DNA from: a virus
DNA: 31,933 bases
Virus record (IMG/VR): IMGVR_UViG_3300034160_000082
Coordinates: 1 to 31,933 of that record
Reading direction: 5' to 3' (one strand)
The notes under the pieces are model-generated. The model worked only from the letters and a program-made list of their open reading frames with translations. It was not told the origin of the DNA and did not search any database. Shown here in pieces: positions 21,801-27,402 of the stretch; position 1 is the first letter of the stretch; every line of letters begins with the position of its first letter. The position numbers were made by a program, and so were the translations under genes.

Positions 21801-21922
21801 TCCCTTGCATGGTTGCAAGGGATAACAAGCCTCGAAGGGGTCAAGGTGCGTCAACCACACAAAGGCCCCACCCTTGCAGGCAAGTAGCCAGCACACAAGC
21901 AGGACTTAGGTTGCTGCTTGTG
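21801..21922 (+). other. Two intergenic RNA hairpins
   Basis: TCCCTTGCA-TGGT-TGCAAGGGA (21801-21822) is a nine-pair stem with a four-base loop. CACAAGCAG (21894-21902) pairs with CTGCTTGTG (21914-21922) across an 11-base loop. A CGGAGACGCAGA leader precedes the next ATG at 21959. No T-runs follow either stem. Confidence 0.6.
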
Positions 21923-21958
21923 GCTGCCCACTTTCGAGTAGCATAACGGAGACGCAGA

Positions 21959-22156
21959 ATGAACGAAATCCAAGTTAAGAGCCCACTTGACCAGGCTACC
22001 GAAGATTACTGGCAAGCTGCTCTCGCGGTTAAGGATGCCAAACGTGAGCTACTTCGCACGGCAACTGAGGAGCTCGGCGAGCTTGCCCGAGACATGACAC
22101 TGGGCGAGATTGCACGAGTGTTGCGTAGGCGTCGCAATCGACTCCAAGGCCGTTAG
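21959..22156 (+). CDS. Small helical early protein (65 aa)
   Basis: ATG at 21959 preceded by the CGGAGACGCAGA leader. 65 residues, MNEIQVKSPLDQATEDYWQA, then a continuous helix (ALAVKDAKRELLRTATEELG) and a basic C-terminus (IARVLRRRRNRLQGR) able to bind nucleic acid. The end, DMTLGEIARVLRRRRNRL, could be a weak helix-turn-helix. The MNEI start is shared with the next gene. No family is recognised. Confidence 0.65.
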   Translation: MNEIQVKSPLDQATEDYWQAALAVKDAKRELLRTATEELGELARDMTLGEIARVLRRRRNRLQGR

Positions 22157-22164
22157 GCAACCCC

Positions 22165-22191
22165 GCTAAGGCATTCCACGAGTGCCTTAGC
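22165..22191 (+). other. Intergenic RNA hairpin with TTCCACGAG loop
   Basis: GCTAAGGCA (22165-22173) pairs with TGCCTTAGC (22183-22191). The loop TTCCACGAG differs by one base from the loop of the hairpin at 27958-27982, whose stem is different. CTGGGccGCACTACC and a CGGAGACACAA leader follow. Confidence 0.65.
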
Positions 22192-22229
22192 TGGGCCGCA
22201 CTACCGTGGCTTAAAACGGAGACACAACG

Positions 22230-22814
22230 ATGAACGAAATCACCCTTTCCCTGCCAATCAGTATCCAAGTTGGTGGACCTGCTGGTCACGAGCGCAACAT
22301 GAGTACCGCGCTTTGGAACGCAGACTTCCTGCTGGAAATGGCCCTGCACGGCATTAAGCAGCGCCGCACTGACAAATTCAGCGTGCAGAAAGCCACCAAA
22401 GGGCTCGACGACGCCATCAAAGGGCTGCTGGAGCTTGACGCACGCCTGATTGCAGGTGAGATTCCCGCAGGTGGTGGTGGTGGTGGCCCCAGGCAATCGC
22501 CGGAGACGAAAGGCTGGCTGGCCTACTTCAAGAGTGCGAAGCACCAGGAGGGCTCAAAGGCCGTTACGAGCGACACGCTCGAGCGCGCCAAGGACAGCTA
22601 TGTCAGGACGGGGCTGCTGCGCAGCCTCAAAGACAAGGCGCTTGAGCAAGCAAAGCAGGACATTCGCCCCTTCATGGCGAAGTATCGCCAGGTGATTCTG
22701 GATCAGGCTGAAAAGCGCCGGGACAAAGGCCAGCCCGGCTGGTTCATCCAGAAGGAACTGGAGAGCCGCAACGTGACTGAAATTGCCGAGTTCGACCTCG
22801 ACATTAAGGCGTAG
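22230..22814 (+). CDS. Early protein with Gly6 linker (194 aa)
   Basis: ATG at 22230 after the AACGGAGACACAACG leader. 194 residues in two parts. Residues 1-80 begin ITLSLPISIQVGG and continue with helices (ALWNADFLLEMALHGIKQRR). A six-Gly linker (PAGGGGGGP) follows. The C-terminal 110 residues are Lys/Arg/Glu-rich helices (SDTLERAKDSYVRTGLLRSL, KALEQAKQDIRPFMAKYRQV). The basic second half suggests nucleic-acid or protein binding. No named family is recognised. It is one of the larger early proteins and more GC-rich than its neighbours. Confidence 0.7.
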   Translation: MNEITLSLPISIQVGGPAGHERNMSTALWNADFLLEMALHGIKQRRTDKFSVQKATKGLDDAIKGLLELDARLIAGEIPAGGGGGGPRQSPETKGWLAYFKSAKHQEGSKAVTSDTLERAKDSYVRTGLLRSLKDKALEQAKQDIRPFMAKYRQVILDQAEKRRDKGQPGWFIQKELESRNVTEIAEFDLDIKA

Positions 22815-22839
22815 CAGCCAGCTTCAAGTAGGCAAACCA

Positions 22840-22860
22840 CAGAGCCCTGCTAGGGCTCTG
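22840..22860 (+). other. Intergenic RNA hairpin
   Basis: CAGAGCCCT-GCT-AGGGCTCTG is a perfect nine-pair stem with a three-base loop, 26 bases after the 194-aa gene. It is followed by a small GCTTGC...GCAAG stem and the GAGGAGACACAAC leader. The stem AGAGCCCT also occurs in the repeated hairpins at 24.9 and 25.4 kb. Confidence 0.65.
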
Positions 22861-22891
22861 GAGCTTGCACATTCGCAAGAGGAGACACAAC

Positions 22892-23074
22892 ATGACGATA
22901 ATCCGTAACACCCACACTCAGAACATCTTTGCAGGTTTTACTCCAAATGGAAAGACACGATGGGTTATGTATGAAGATGGCATGGTAGCCGTTATTTTCA
23001 TAACCAAAGAACAAGCCAACGAGGTTGCTCGAGACTTGCGAAACCACGGCTTTGTTGTGGAGGTGATATCGTGA
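22892..23074 (+). CDS. Small early protein (60 aa)
   Basis: ATG at 22892 after GAGGAGACACAAC. 60 residues, MTIIRNTHTQNIFAGFTPNG, then KTRWVMYEDGMVAVIFITKE and a helix (QANEVARDLRNHGFVVEVIS). It is a compact alternating beta/alpha protein. Its base composition is more AT-rich than that of the preceding gene. The stop overlaps the next GTG start (GTGA). No family is recognised. Confidence 0.65.
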   Translation: MTIIRNTHTQNIFAGFTPNGKTRWVMYEDGMVAVIFITKEQANEVARDLRNHGFVVEVIS

Positions 23075-23223
23075 ACGAAACCCAGCAACTCAACGACACA
23101 ATCGCCCAAGCAACCTGGCTCGCAGCCGAATCCGGCTACGCAGACATTGAGGAACTTTGGCTCTCTGATCCAGACCTGTTTGTGAGCTTGGCGCAAGAAT
23201 GGCGCCAGGAGCAATCCCACTAG
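23071..23223 (+). CDS. Small acidic early protein (50 aa)
   Basis: GTG at 23071 overlaps the previous stop (GTGA) and has a perfect GGAGGTGAT ribosome binding site five bases upstream. 50 residues to the TAG at 23221: MNETQQLNDTIAQATWLAAE, then SGYADIEELWLSDPDLFVSL. It is helical and acidic, with no basic residues except two Arg near the end. It is too short for a common gene-length cutoff, but the start signal and coupling are strong. Function unknown. Confidence 0.65.
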   Translation: MNETQQLNDTIAQATWLAAESGYADIEELWLSDPDLFVSLAQEWRQEQSH

Positions 23224-23231
23224 GCTCTTCC

Positions 23232-23257
23232 GCAACACCATTTCCAAATGGTGTTGC
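23232..23257 (+). other. Strong 12-bp hairpin after the 50-aa gene
   Basis: GCAACACCATTT pairs fully with AAATGGTGTTGC; as RNA the top pairs would open to a loop. It is followed by TGGGtaGCACTACC, matching the sequence after the 22165 hairpin. No T-run follows. Confidence 0.65.
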
Positions 23258-23282
23258 TGGGTAGCACTACCTGAGCCAAACA

Positions 23283-23314
23283 CCCCACCCAGATAATAAC
23301 TAATCTGGGTGGGG
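23283..23314. repeat. 12-bp inverted repeat CCCCACCCAGAT
   Basis: CCCCACCCAGAT (23283-23294) and ATCTGGGTGGGG (23303-23314) are perfect complements with an AATAACTA loop. The core CCCACCCAG recurs at 23529 and, inverted, at 23610. Confidence 0.75.
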
Positions 23315-23465
23315 CGTACACACCCCCCGTTACCAACCAACTTCAGGGGGGGACCCAGCAGTAGTAAAATACACACATATATATATATTTATATCTCTAT
23401 AGGGGTGCTTTTACGCTACATCCGGGACTCCCCCTCAAATCGGTTGGTAACGGGACCTGTGTACG
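23315..23465. repeat. 151-nt nested imperfect inverted repeat (ncRNA or cruciform candidate)
   Basis: From outside in, these segments are complementary: CGTACACA with TGTGTACG (23315/23458), CCCGTTACCAACC with GGTTGGTAACGGG (23326/23442), a G7 run with the CTCCCCC stretch (23346/23428), CCC with GGG (23354/23424), GTAG with CTAC (23361/23416) and TAAAA with TTTTA (23365/23409). The apex is an AT-rich loop with an (AT) run. About 40 base pairs can form in order without rearrangement. It lacks an open frame. Confidence 0.7.
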
Positions 23466-23634
23466 ACCCTAAAGTCAATAAAAACAATAACTTAACCTAA
23501 ACAGCCATAACACACGTGTAATAATACACCCACCCAGCCGCACAACTAACCCCCCAAAATTCGAGCAACAGCACCCATTAATTTAACTTACTGACAATAA
23601 TAATCCTGACTGGGTGGGGCACGCCTAATATGGG

Positions 23635-23663
23635 TTGACAACCCATAATACCTATGTTATACT
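23635..23663 (+). promoter_or_regulatory. Early promoter P4 with overlapping operator-like palindrome
   Basis: TTGACA at 23635-23640 and TATACT at 23658-23663 with 17-bp spacing, the best promoter in the early half with P1. The palindrome ATGGGTT-GAC-AACCCAT (23630-23646) covers the -35 box. The next gene encodes a ribbon-helix-helix protein, so autorepression is plausible. Confidence 0.75.
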
Positions 23664-23707
23664 AGGCCCCACATGACCAATTCCACCTAGGCTTAACCAG
23701 TCAGCTT

Positions 23708-24025
23708 ATGTCCAAAAAACTCCCACCAGAACAACGAGCTGTGCCTCGTAGTATTTCCCTTTCTCAAATTGATTGGGAGTACGCGGCGCAACTTAGCCCC
23801 GACAACAACGTCTCGCGCGGAATTAGAGTAATGCTTGACGAGCATCGCGCAAGAGCCGGGCGAAGCTGGAACCGAGAGCCCACACCGCAGGTACCAGTGC
23901 AACTCGATATTAAGCCTGATGAAGAAGGCTACGAGACAATAATGCGCGGGCTTGCAGAAGATGCGCGGCTTAGTGAAGCGCTTAAAGCGAGACACGAGCG
24001 CTTGCGGACGGGACATGCAAAATGA
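23708..24025 (+). CDS. Ribbon-helix-helix-like transcription regulator (105 aa)
   Basis: ATG at 23708, 45 bases after the P4 -10 box. No clear ribosome binding site is present. 105 residues. Residues 11-48 have the RHH order: a short strand AVPRSISLSQ, helix IDWEYAAQL, turn SPDNNVSRG and helix IRVMLDEHRARAG. The VSRGIR phrase is typical of the second helix start. RHH proteins bind DNA as dimers, with the strands in the major groove, and usually repress their own promoter; the palindrome on P4 fits. The C-terminal half is charged and helical. The stop overlaps the HNH-like gene as ATGA. Confidence 0.7.
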   Translation: MSKKLPPEQRAVPRSISLSQIDWEYAAQLSPDNNVSRGIRVMLDEHRARAGRSWNREPTPQVPVQLDIKPDEEGYETIMRGLAEDARLSEALKARHERLRTGHAK

Positions 24026-24510
24026 CGCCAATTCTGCTCGGTATCCCATTACCTCTCGGCAAGCTTACTGACTATGTAGTATGGGCAGCGCCAGACCCAC
24101 TGCGCACAGAGCGCAAACGCCGCATACAGTGGGAAACCACTACTAAGCGTACTCACGGGCGAGCCCATCGGCACGCGGCACCACGCAACTTCCCCGAAGG
24201 ACGAGACACCCTTAACAGTGATGCACCATTAGGCAAGCCAGGCAAGTTCTGGCCCATTAACGGTATTCACACCCAGCAGGAGCTTGCCGCGCTGTTCCAG
24301 ATGCGCGGCCCCTTCCTGTGTGACCACAATAATGTGATCGCGGGTCGGCTCGTGGGCAACCTAGGTCGCGTCGTCGCACTGGAAGGCTACGAGTACCCTG
24401 CACAGGACATTGCCTGGTGCCTGCAAACAGGCGCTTGGCCTCACAGCCCACTAACGCACATCGGTGCGTTGGGCGATAACCGGAGGGAGAACCTCCAGGA
24501 GACACAATGA
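24022..24510 (+). CDS. HNH-type protein with degenerate active site (162 aa)
   Basis: ATG at 24022 (ATGA overlap). 162 residues. The C-terminal 60 residues follow the phage HNH endonuclease layout: IAGRLVGNLGRVVALEGYEY, PAQDIAWCLQTGAWP, then LTHIGALGDNRRENLQE. This aligns with the usual 'HRLAW...G.WP...IDHINGD..DNR..NL'. The first catalytic His is Gln (PAQDIAW), and the DHxNG core reads THIGA, so cleavage may be lost or altered. The first 90 residues are Arg/His/Lys/Pro-rich and may bind DNA. Phage HNH genes act in packaging, homing or DNA repair; the role here is open. Confidence 0.65.
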   Translation: MTPILLGIPLPLGKLTDYVVWAAPDPLRTERKRRIQWETTTKRTHGRAHRHAAPRNFPEGRDTLNSDAPLGKPGKFWPINGIHTQQELAALFQMRGPFLCDHNNVIAGRLVGNLGRVVALEGYEYPAQDIAWCLQTGAWPHSPLTHIGALGDNRRENLQETQ

Positions 24511-24680
24511 GCATGATTGATCGCCTTATTTCCCCGCAATCCTTGTATATTGGCGCGGAAGAAATTAAAGACCATCGTCGCTCCGGATATCGCACGCGAG
24601 CCGGTGTTTACAAAGCGCGACACGCTCGACTTAGCCGCAAAGCCGGACAAGCTCTGATTCGCTCCGAACTGACCAGCTAA
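24507..24680 (+). CDS. Small basic early protein (57 aa)
   Basis: ATG at 24507 overlaps the HNH-like stop (ATGA) and has AGGAGACACA directly upstream. 57 residues to TAA: MSMIDRLISPQSLYIGAEEI, then KDHRRSGYRTRAGVYKARHA and RLSRKAGQALIRSELTS. It is rich in Arg and Lys, so it is a candidate nucleic-acid-binding protein. No family is recognised. Confidence 0.6.
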   Translation: MSMIDRLISPQSLYIGAEEIKDHRRSGYRTRAGVYKARHARLSRKAGQALIRSELTS

Positions 24681-24681
24681 C

Positions 24682-24704
24682 CCAGACCAGAGCCCTGCGT
24701 GCAG
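24682..24704 (+). repeat. Intergenic direct repeat, degenerate copy
   Basis: CCAGACCAGAGCCCTGCGTG followed by CAG matches the copies at 24930 and 25354. Here the right half of the stem has changed (AGAGAGA instead of AGGGCTC), so the hairpin is lost. The AGGAGACACA leader follows. Confidence 0.7.
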
Positions 24705-24724
24705 AGAGAACCCCAGGAGACACA

Positions 24725-24928
24725 ATGAGCGTTGCAGACAACCTACCAAGCGTACTCTACATCCCACCAGCCGCAAGCGGCGCCGACAGGTCCCTGTCAG
24801 TAGCGCGGGTGCTTAAGCAGGCAATCGAATTGCTTGAGCAATGCGACTATCCAGCAGAGGCAGAAGAATCTGGGGACGTTGACGTGATTATTGGCAACCT
24901 TGGAATCTTGCTTAGCAGAGTCCGATAG
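24725..24928 (+). CDS. Small acidic early protein (67 aa)
   Basis: ATG at 24725 after CCAGGAGACACA. 67 residues: MSVADNLPSVLYIPPAASGA, then SLSVARVLKQAIELLEQCDY and an acidic stretch (PAEAEESGDVDVIIGNLGIL). Mostly helical and acidic. No motif is recognised. It is flanked by two copies of the CCAGACCAGAGCCC repeat. Confidence 0.6.
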   Translation: MSVADNLPSVLYIPPAASGADRSLSVARVLKQAIELLEQCDYPAEAEESGDVDVIIGNLGILLSRVR

Positions 24929-24929
24929 T

Positions 24930-24957
24930 CCAGACCAGAGCCCTGCGTGCAGGGCTC
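24930..24957 (+). repeat. Intergenic direct repeat with hairpin
   Basis: CCAGACCAGAGCCCTGCGTG starts at 24930. GAGCCCTG-CGTG-CAGGGCTC (24938-24957) forms an eight-pair stem. GCGCCTGGG after it can pair with the leading CCAG. The next gene starts after ACCGGAGACGACC. Confidence 0.75.
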
Positions 24958-24995
24958 GCGCCTGGGCACGAAGTGCTCAACAACCGGAGACGACC

Positions 24996-25352
24996 ATGAT
25001 CAAATCCCTCGACCACGCCCGTGGACTGCGCGGCACCCCACAAGCCGTCTTGCGCTATCTGACACAGACGAAGCATATTTGGTTTTGGACACCTACTTGC
25101 ACTGCGCAAGCCATCCAGCGAATGCCCCCAATTAAACATACCCCGTATCCTGGTAACCTGACTAGCTCGGGATTCGAGCGAATTCCAGGAAAACTCGATA
25201 ATTACCGGGCCCTTACCAACATCTGCCGCAATATCCGGCGCGCAGCCCGCGAGTTTGGCCATGATATGAGCATGTGGACAGACGAGGATATTTTGGCCCT
25301 TGAGGACTATGTTGACGATCCGGAACTTGATGAGTTCCTGCTCCAAATGTAA
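24996..25352 (+). CDS. Early protein (118 aa)
   Basis: ATG at 24996 after CCGGAGACGACC. 118 residues. Phrases such as DHARGLRGTPQAVLRYLTQT at the start, then KHIWFWTPTCTAQAIQRMPP, then an acidic helical end (MSMWTDEDILALEDYVDDPE). The middle helix with NICRNIRRAAREFGHDM is basic. The fold could be a small winged helix, but this is only a feeling for the pattern. No family is recognised. Confidence 0.65.
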   Translation: MIKSLDHARGLRGTPQAVLRYLTQTKHIWFWTPTCTAQAIQRMPPIKHTPYPGNLTSSGFERIPGKLDNYRALTNICRNIRRAAREFGHDMSMWTDEDILALEDYVDDPELDEFLLQM

Positions 25353-25353
25353 C

Positions 25354-25381
25354 CCAGACCAGAGCCCTGCGTGCAGGGCTC
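25354..25381 (+). repeat. Intergenic direct repeat with hairpin
   Basis: Second intact copy of CCAGACCAGAGCCCTGCGTG. The hairpin GAGCCCTG-CGTG-CAGGGCTC spans 25362-25381, and GCGCCTGGGAGC follows. The match to the 24930 copy is exact over at least 38 bases including GCGCCTGGG. Confidence 0.75.
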
Positions 25382-25416
25382 GCGCCTGGGAGCAATCCCG
25401 ACAACCGGAGACGACA

Positions 25417-25686
25417 ATGCCATACCCAACCTACACAACAACCGACGGCGAGCTAACCGCCGCAGAAATAAAAGACGCCATCCGAGATGGCTGGGGTGCT
25501 TACGACGCCTTTGCTGCCGATAGCGTCATTGCACAGCTTCCTATCGGACAGCGGGCTTGTAAGGCCACACGAAACTCCCTTGATTACATGCTTGGCAGAG
25601 GAGAACTACGCCATCTTCCAGCTGACGGCGTATACTCCTGGGGCCCGACGGACCTCAACGGCCGTATCCTTAGGGATATCAGATAG
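25417..25686 (+). CDS. Early protein (89 aa)
   Basis: ATG at 25417 after CCGGAGACGACA. 89 residues: MPYPTYTTTDGELTAAEIKD, then AIRDGWGAYDAFAADSVIAQ, RNSLDYMLGRGELRHLP and a final segment GVYSWGPTDLNGRILRDIR. Helices followed by a short strand pair resemble a winged-helix layout, where the segment between LRHLP and YSWG would be the wing. This is tentative. No family name can be given. Confidence 0.65.
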   Translation: MPYPTYTTTDGELTAAEIKDAIRDGWGAYDAFAADSVIAQLPIGQRACKATRNSLDYMLGRGELRHLPADGVYSWGPTDLNGRILRDIR

Positions 25687-25696
25687 GACATTCTAC

Positions 25697-25716
25697 CAGG
25701 GCATTACGGTGCCCTG
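25697..25716 (+). other. Intergenic RNA hairpin
   Basis: CAGGGCA-TTACGG-TGCCCTG forms a seven-pair stem followed by CTGGG and a small GGACA/TGTCC stem. The CGGAGACACAAC leader and ATG at 25747 follow. No T-run is present. Confidence 0.6.
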
Positions 25717-25746
25717 CTGGGACAATCCTGTCCGCGGAGACACAAC

Positions 25747-25995
25747 ATGCTAATATTCCATACTGACTATCCAGACACAATAGAGGGCGTGGCAAATCGC
25801 ATCTATTCTGATCAAACTTTCGACACAGCATTACCTCAAGCCTGGGTTGACGCCCTTTGTGGCCGAGACTTGGACCCTCGTGGCCATTTCATATGGCTCT
25901 ACCCACAAGGACTGCTCTGTGGCCGTGCAGCACCAATCACAGAGCGCGGAGTCGAAATCGCCTCTATTCTCGCCACTTTCGTAACCATGAGATAA
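25747..25995 (+). CDS. Early protein (82 aa)
   Basis: ATG at 25747 after CGGAGACACAAC. 82 residues: MLIFHTDYPDTIEGVANRIY, SDQTFDTALPQAWVDALCGR, then a beta-like FIWLYPQGLLCGRAAPITER and a helical end. Two Cys are present but there is no zinc pattern. Function unknown. The next ATG follows two bases after its stop. Confidence 0.65.
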   Translation: MLIFHTDYPDTIEGVANRIYSDQTFDTALPQAWVDALCGRDLDPRGHFIWLYPQGLLCGRAAPITERGVEIASILATFVTMR

Positions 25996-25997
25996 TC

Positions 25998-26210
25998 ATG
26001 ACCAAGCGTGACTATGAGCTAATCGCATCAGCCCCGGCTGACGCCCATGCTCAAATCGGCGCAACAGCCCATTTTCAACCCGGTCAGAACCTGGCCGTAT
26101 TCTACGGCCACAGGCTTTCATGCGAAGCACTTGTAACAACACTGAAAGCCAATAACTCACGTTTCAATCGCGAGCAATTCCTCGCGGCCTGCACAGGAGC
26201 ATCCAAATGA
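25998..26210 (+). CDS. Small early protein (70 aa), common phage type
   Basis: ATG at 25998, two bases after the preceding stop. 70 residues: MTKRDYELIASAPADAHAQI, then NLAVFYGHRLSCEALVTTLK and NNSRFNREQFLAACTGASK. The C-terminal pattern 'N-x-R-F-x-R-E-x-F-L-x-A-C' is one I associate with small uncharacterised proteins in many phage early regions. The role is not known. The stop overlaps the next gene as ATGA. Confidence 0.7.
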   Translation: MTKRDYELIASAPADAHAQIGATAHFQPGQNLAVFYGHRLSCEALVTTLKANNSRFNREQFLAACTGASK

Positions 26211-26350
26211 ACTTTGACTACTTTCGCATCCAAGACTGGATGGAGGGCAATAGCCTGTTTGTAATGTATCTCCCACGAGAAGAAAGGTACTATATTCAAG
26301 ATAGACTGAATGCAATGCTTGAAGCAGCCGGCTGTCTCGACCACTGCTAG
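26207..26350 (+). CDS. Small early protein (47 aa)
   Basis: ATG at 26207 (ATGA overlap with the previous gene), TAG at 26348. 47 residues: MNFDYFRIQDWMEGNSLFVM, YLPREERYYIQDRLNAMLEA, ending AGCLDHC. It has many aromatic residues and a helical C-terminal half with two Cys. Too short for most gene finders, but the coupling is clear. Function unknown. Confidence 0.6.
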   Translation: MNFDYFRIQDWMEGNSLFVMYLPREERYYIQDRLNAMLEAAGCLDHC

Positions 26351-26360
26351 TCCGCAGCGC

Positions 26361-26382
26361 AGAGCGGGGTGCGCCCCACTCT
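26361..26382 (+). other. Intergenic RNA hairpin
   Basis: AGAG-C-GGGG-TGCG-CCCC-A-CTCT forms an eight-pair stem with one mismatch and a TGCG loop, before the ACGGAGACACAG leader of the next gene. Confidence 0.55.
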
Positions 26383-26416
26383 TCAGTGCGCGACTTGCGC
26401 CCCAACGGAGACACAG

Positions 26417-26635
26417 ATGATTACGAAAGAAATCGCCCTTACGCAGCCACGAGAACTCTGGCACACCACGCTTCGCAACGCAGACGGCACCCCACTGCGT
26501 TGCCGCAGCAACGGCAAGTGCAAAATCTGGGTCACTCGCCCCAGCAATTGGCAACTTCCAGTTAAGCATGGCCTGCGTCAGTGCTTCTACATCACCCACA
26601 ACACCGCCGCAGAATGGGAGTTGCCTCATGCCTAG
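26417..26635 (+). CDS. Small early protein (72 aa), common phage type
   Basis: ATG at 26417 after AACGGAGACACAG. 72 residues: MITKEIALTQPRELWHTTLR, NADGTPLRCRSNGKCKIWVT, then RPSNWQLPVKHGLRQCFYIT and HNTAAEWELPHA. The series 'RNADGTPLR.R.NGK.K.W..RP..F.LPVK.GL..CFYI' is one I know from many phage genomes as a conserved small protein without a known role. It is likely a compact beta protein. It overlaps the next gene by eight bases. Confidence 0.75.
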   Translation: MITKEIALTQPRELWHTTLRNADGTPLRCRSNGKCKIWVTRPSNWQLPVKHGLRQCFYITHNTAAEWELPHA

Positions 26636-26972
26636 ACCAACCTCTCGTGAAGAAGCCCTGGACCAGTGCGCGGCACTCTGGACCGAGCTTGCTGAAAGGG
26701 GCACTGACAATAAACACGCGATTGCCTTGGCAATCCTGGGTTATAAACCACAATCTGGCTGTCCCGCTTGTGAGTATGCGCTTGCCTATCGAAACTACAC
26801 TTGCGCAGACTGCCCCATTATTAGCTGGAGTGCAGCATATATAGACAAATCTGTTCGTACTCCGTGCGAAGATAGTGGCCCATATCGAGCGTGGCTGCAA
26901 GCACAGAGCAACGTGGCTCGTCAGGCCGCAGCCCATGCTATGCTGGTCCTCATCGAGGAAAGCCGCGGATGA
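26628..26972 (+). CDS. Cys-rich early protein (114 aa), possible zinc binder
   Basis: ATG at 26628, eight bases inside the previous gene. 114 residues. An N-terminal helix (SREEALDQCAALWTELAERG) is followed by GCPACEYALAYRNYTCADCP at about residues 44-63, which gives a CxxC...CxxC pair suited to a zinc ribbon. A further Cys follows (RTPCEDSGPYRAWLQ) and then a helical end. Small proteins with such a CPAC...CxxCP core occur in several phage early regions. The partner is unknown. Confidence 0.65.
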   Translation: MPRPTSREEALDQCAALWTELAERGTDNKHAIALAILGYKPQSGCPACEYALAYRNYTCADCPIISWSAAYIDKSVRTPCEDSGPYRAWLQAQSNVARQAAAHAMLVLIEESRG

Positions 26973-27241
26973 ACATAGCAATCCGTACCCGCTACATTGG
27001 GCCAACTAGTTCTCGTGGAGCACATTGTCATGTAGCGCGGCTAACTCCAGGAGGAGAACCTCCAAAGACTCTTTCTCGGGTATGGGAGCCTAATCAACAT
27101 AGTGAGTATAATCATCGTGTCACGGCTTTGGCATTAGCATTATACTCCAGCAATACACAGCCCCTCACCCTCCACGGCCCAGCACCACTCGGTCCGATGG
27201 AGTTCCTCTGGATTGCAACAACCGAGACACACCATGACTGA
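26969..27241 (+). CDS. Early protein (90 aa), common phage type
   Basis: ATG at 26969 (ATGA overlap). 90 residues: MNIAIRTRYIGPTSSRGAHC, then HVARLTPGGEPPKTLSRVWE and NHRVTALALALYSSNTQ. The start 'I.T+Y.GPTN.RGS+' and the later 'NH+.AA.ALA.' are a pattern I recall from a widespread small phage protein of unknown role. The last 30 residues (LHGPAPLGPMEFLWIATTET) are less typical. Co-translated with its neighbours. Confidence 0.7.
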   Translation: MNIAIRTRYIGPTSSRGAHCHVARLTPGGEPPKTLSRVWEPNQHSEYNHRVTALALALYSSNTQPLTLHGPAPLGPMEFLWIATTETHHD

Positions 27242-27392
27242 CCCACTCGAGTTTGCCCCCAATGAAGACTGCATCATCGCAGTTCCAGACTGGCTTGACG
27301 TTGACTTCGGGCTAGAGCCATTTGAAGAGCGCGAGCTTGAGCAGCTCATCAGGGACGATGATACGGACGCGGGCGGCTGGATCACGAACTGA
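27234..27392 (+). CDS. Very acidic small early protein (52 aa)
   Basis: ATG at 27234, eight bases inside the previous gene, TGA at 27390-27392. 52 residues with nine Asp and seven Glu against two Arg and no Lys, so net charge about -14. Sequence phrases: MTDPLEFAPNEDCIIAVPDW, LEPFEERELEQLIRDDDTDA. Such extreme acidity at this size is seen in DNA-mimic and other host-inhibitor phage proteins. That role is inference only. Confidence 0.6.
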   Translation: MTDPLEFAPNEDCIIAVPDWLDVDFGLEPFEERELEQLIRDDDTDAGGWITN

Positions 27393-27402
27393 GGAGACAA
27401 CA

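Larger units (their letters stand above)
23224..23707. other. Gene-free structured region with nested inverted repeats
   Basis: About 480 bp with no credible gene. It is locally AT-rich. It holds the hairpin at 23232-23257, the hairpin at 23283-23314, the 151-nt nested inverted repeat at 23315-23465, a CCCACCCAG/CTGGGTGGG pair at 23529-23537 and 23610-23618, and promoter P4. The last 230 bases are poor in G on the plus strand. It is a candidate origin or noncoding RNA locus. Confidence 0.65.

Noticed and set aside
23232-23257. Intrinsic (Rho-independent) terminator
   Set aside because: The stem is strong, but no T-run follows. The same holds for the other early hairpins, so I list them as hairpins and not as terminators.
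23309-23500. 63-codon plus-strand frame through the gene-free region
   Set aside because: It crosses the nested inverted repeat, contains a TYIYIYI low-complexity run from the AT repeat, and has no ribosome binding site.
24682-25381. CRISPR-like array, because of repeated CCAGACCAGAGCCC units
   Set aside because: Units are about 250 and 420 bases apart with complete genes in between, and the repeats form gene-leader hairpins. There is no regular spacer pattern and no cas gene.
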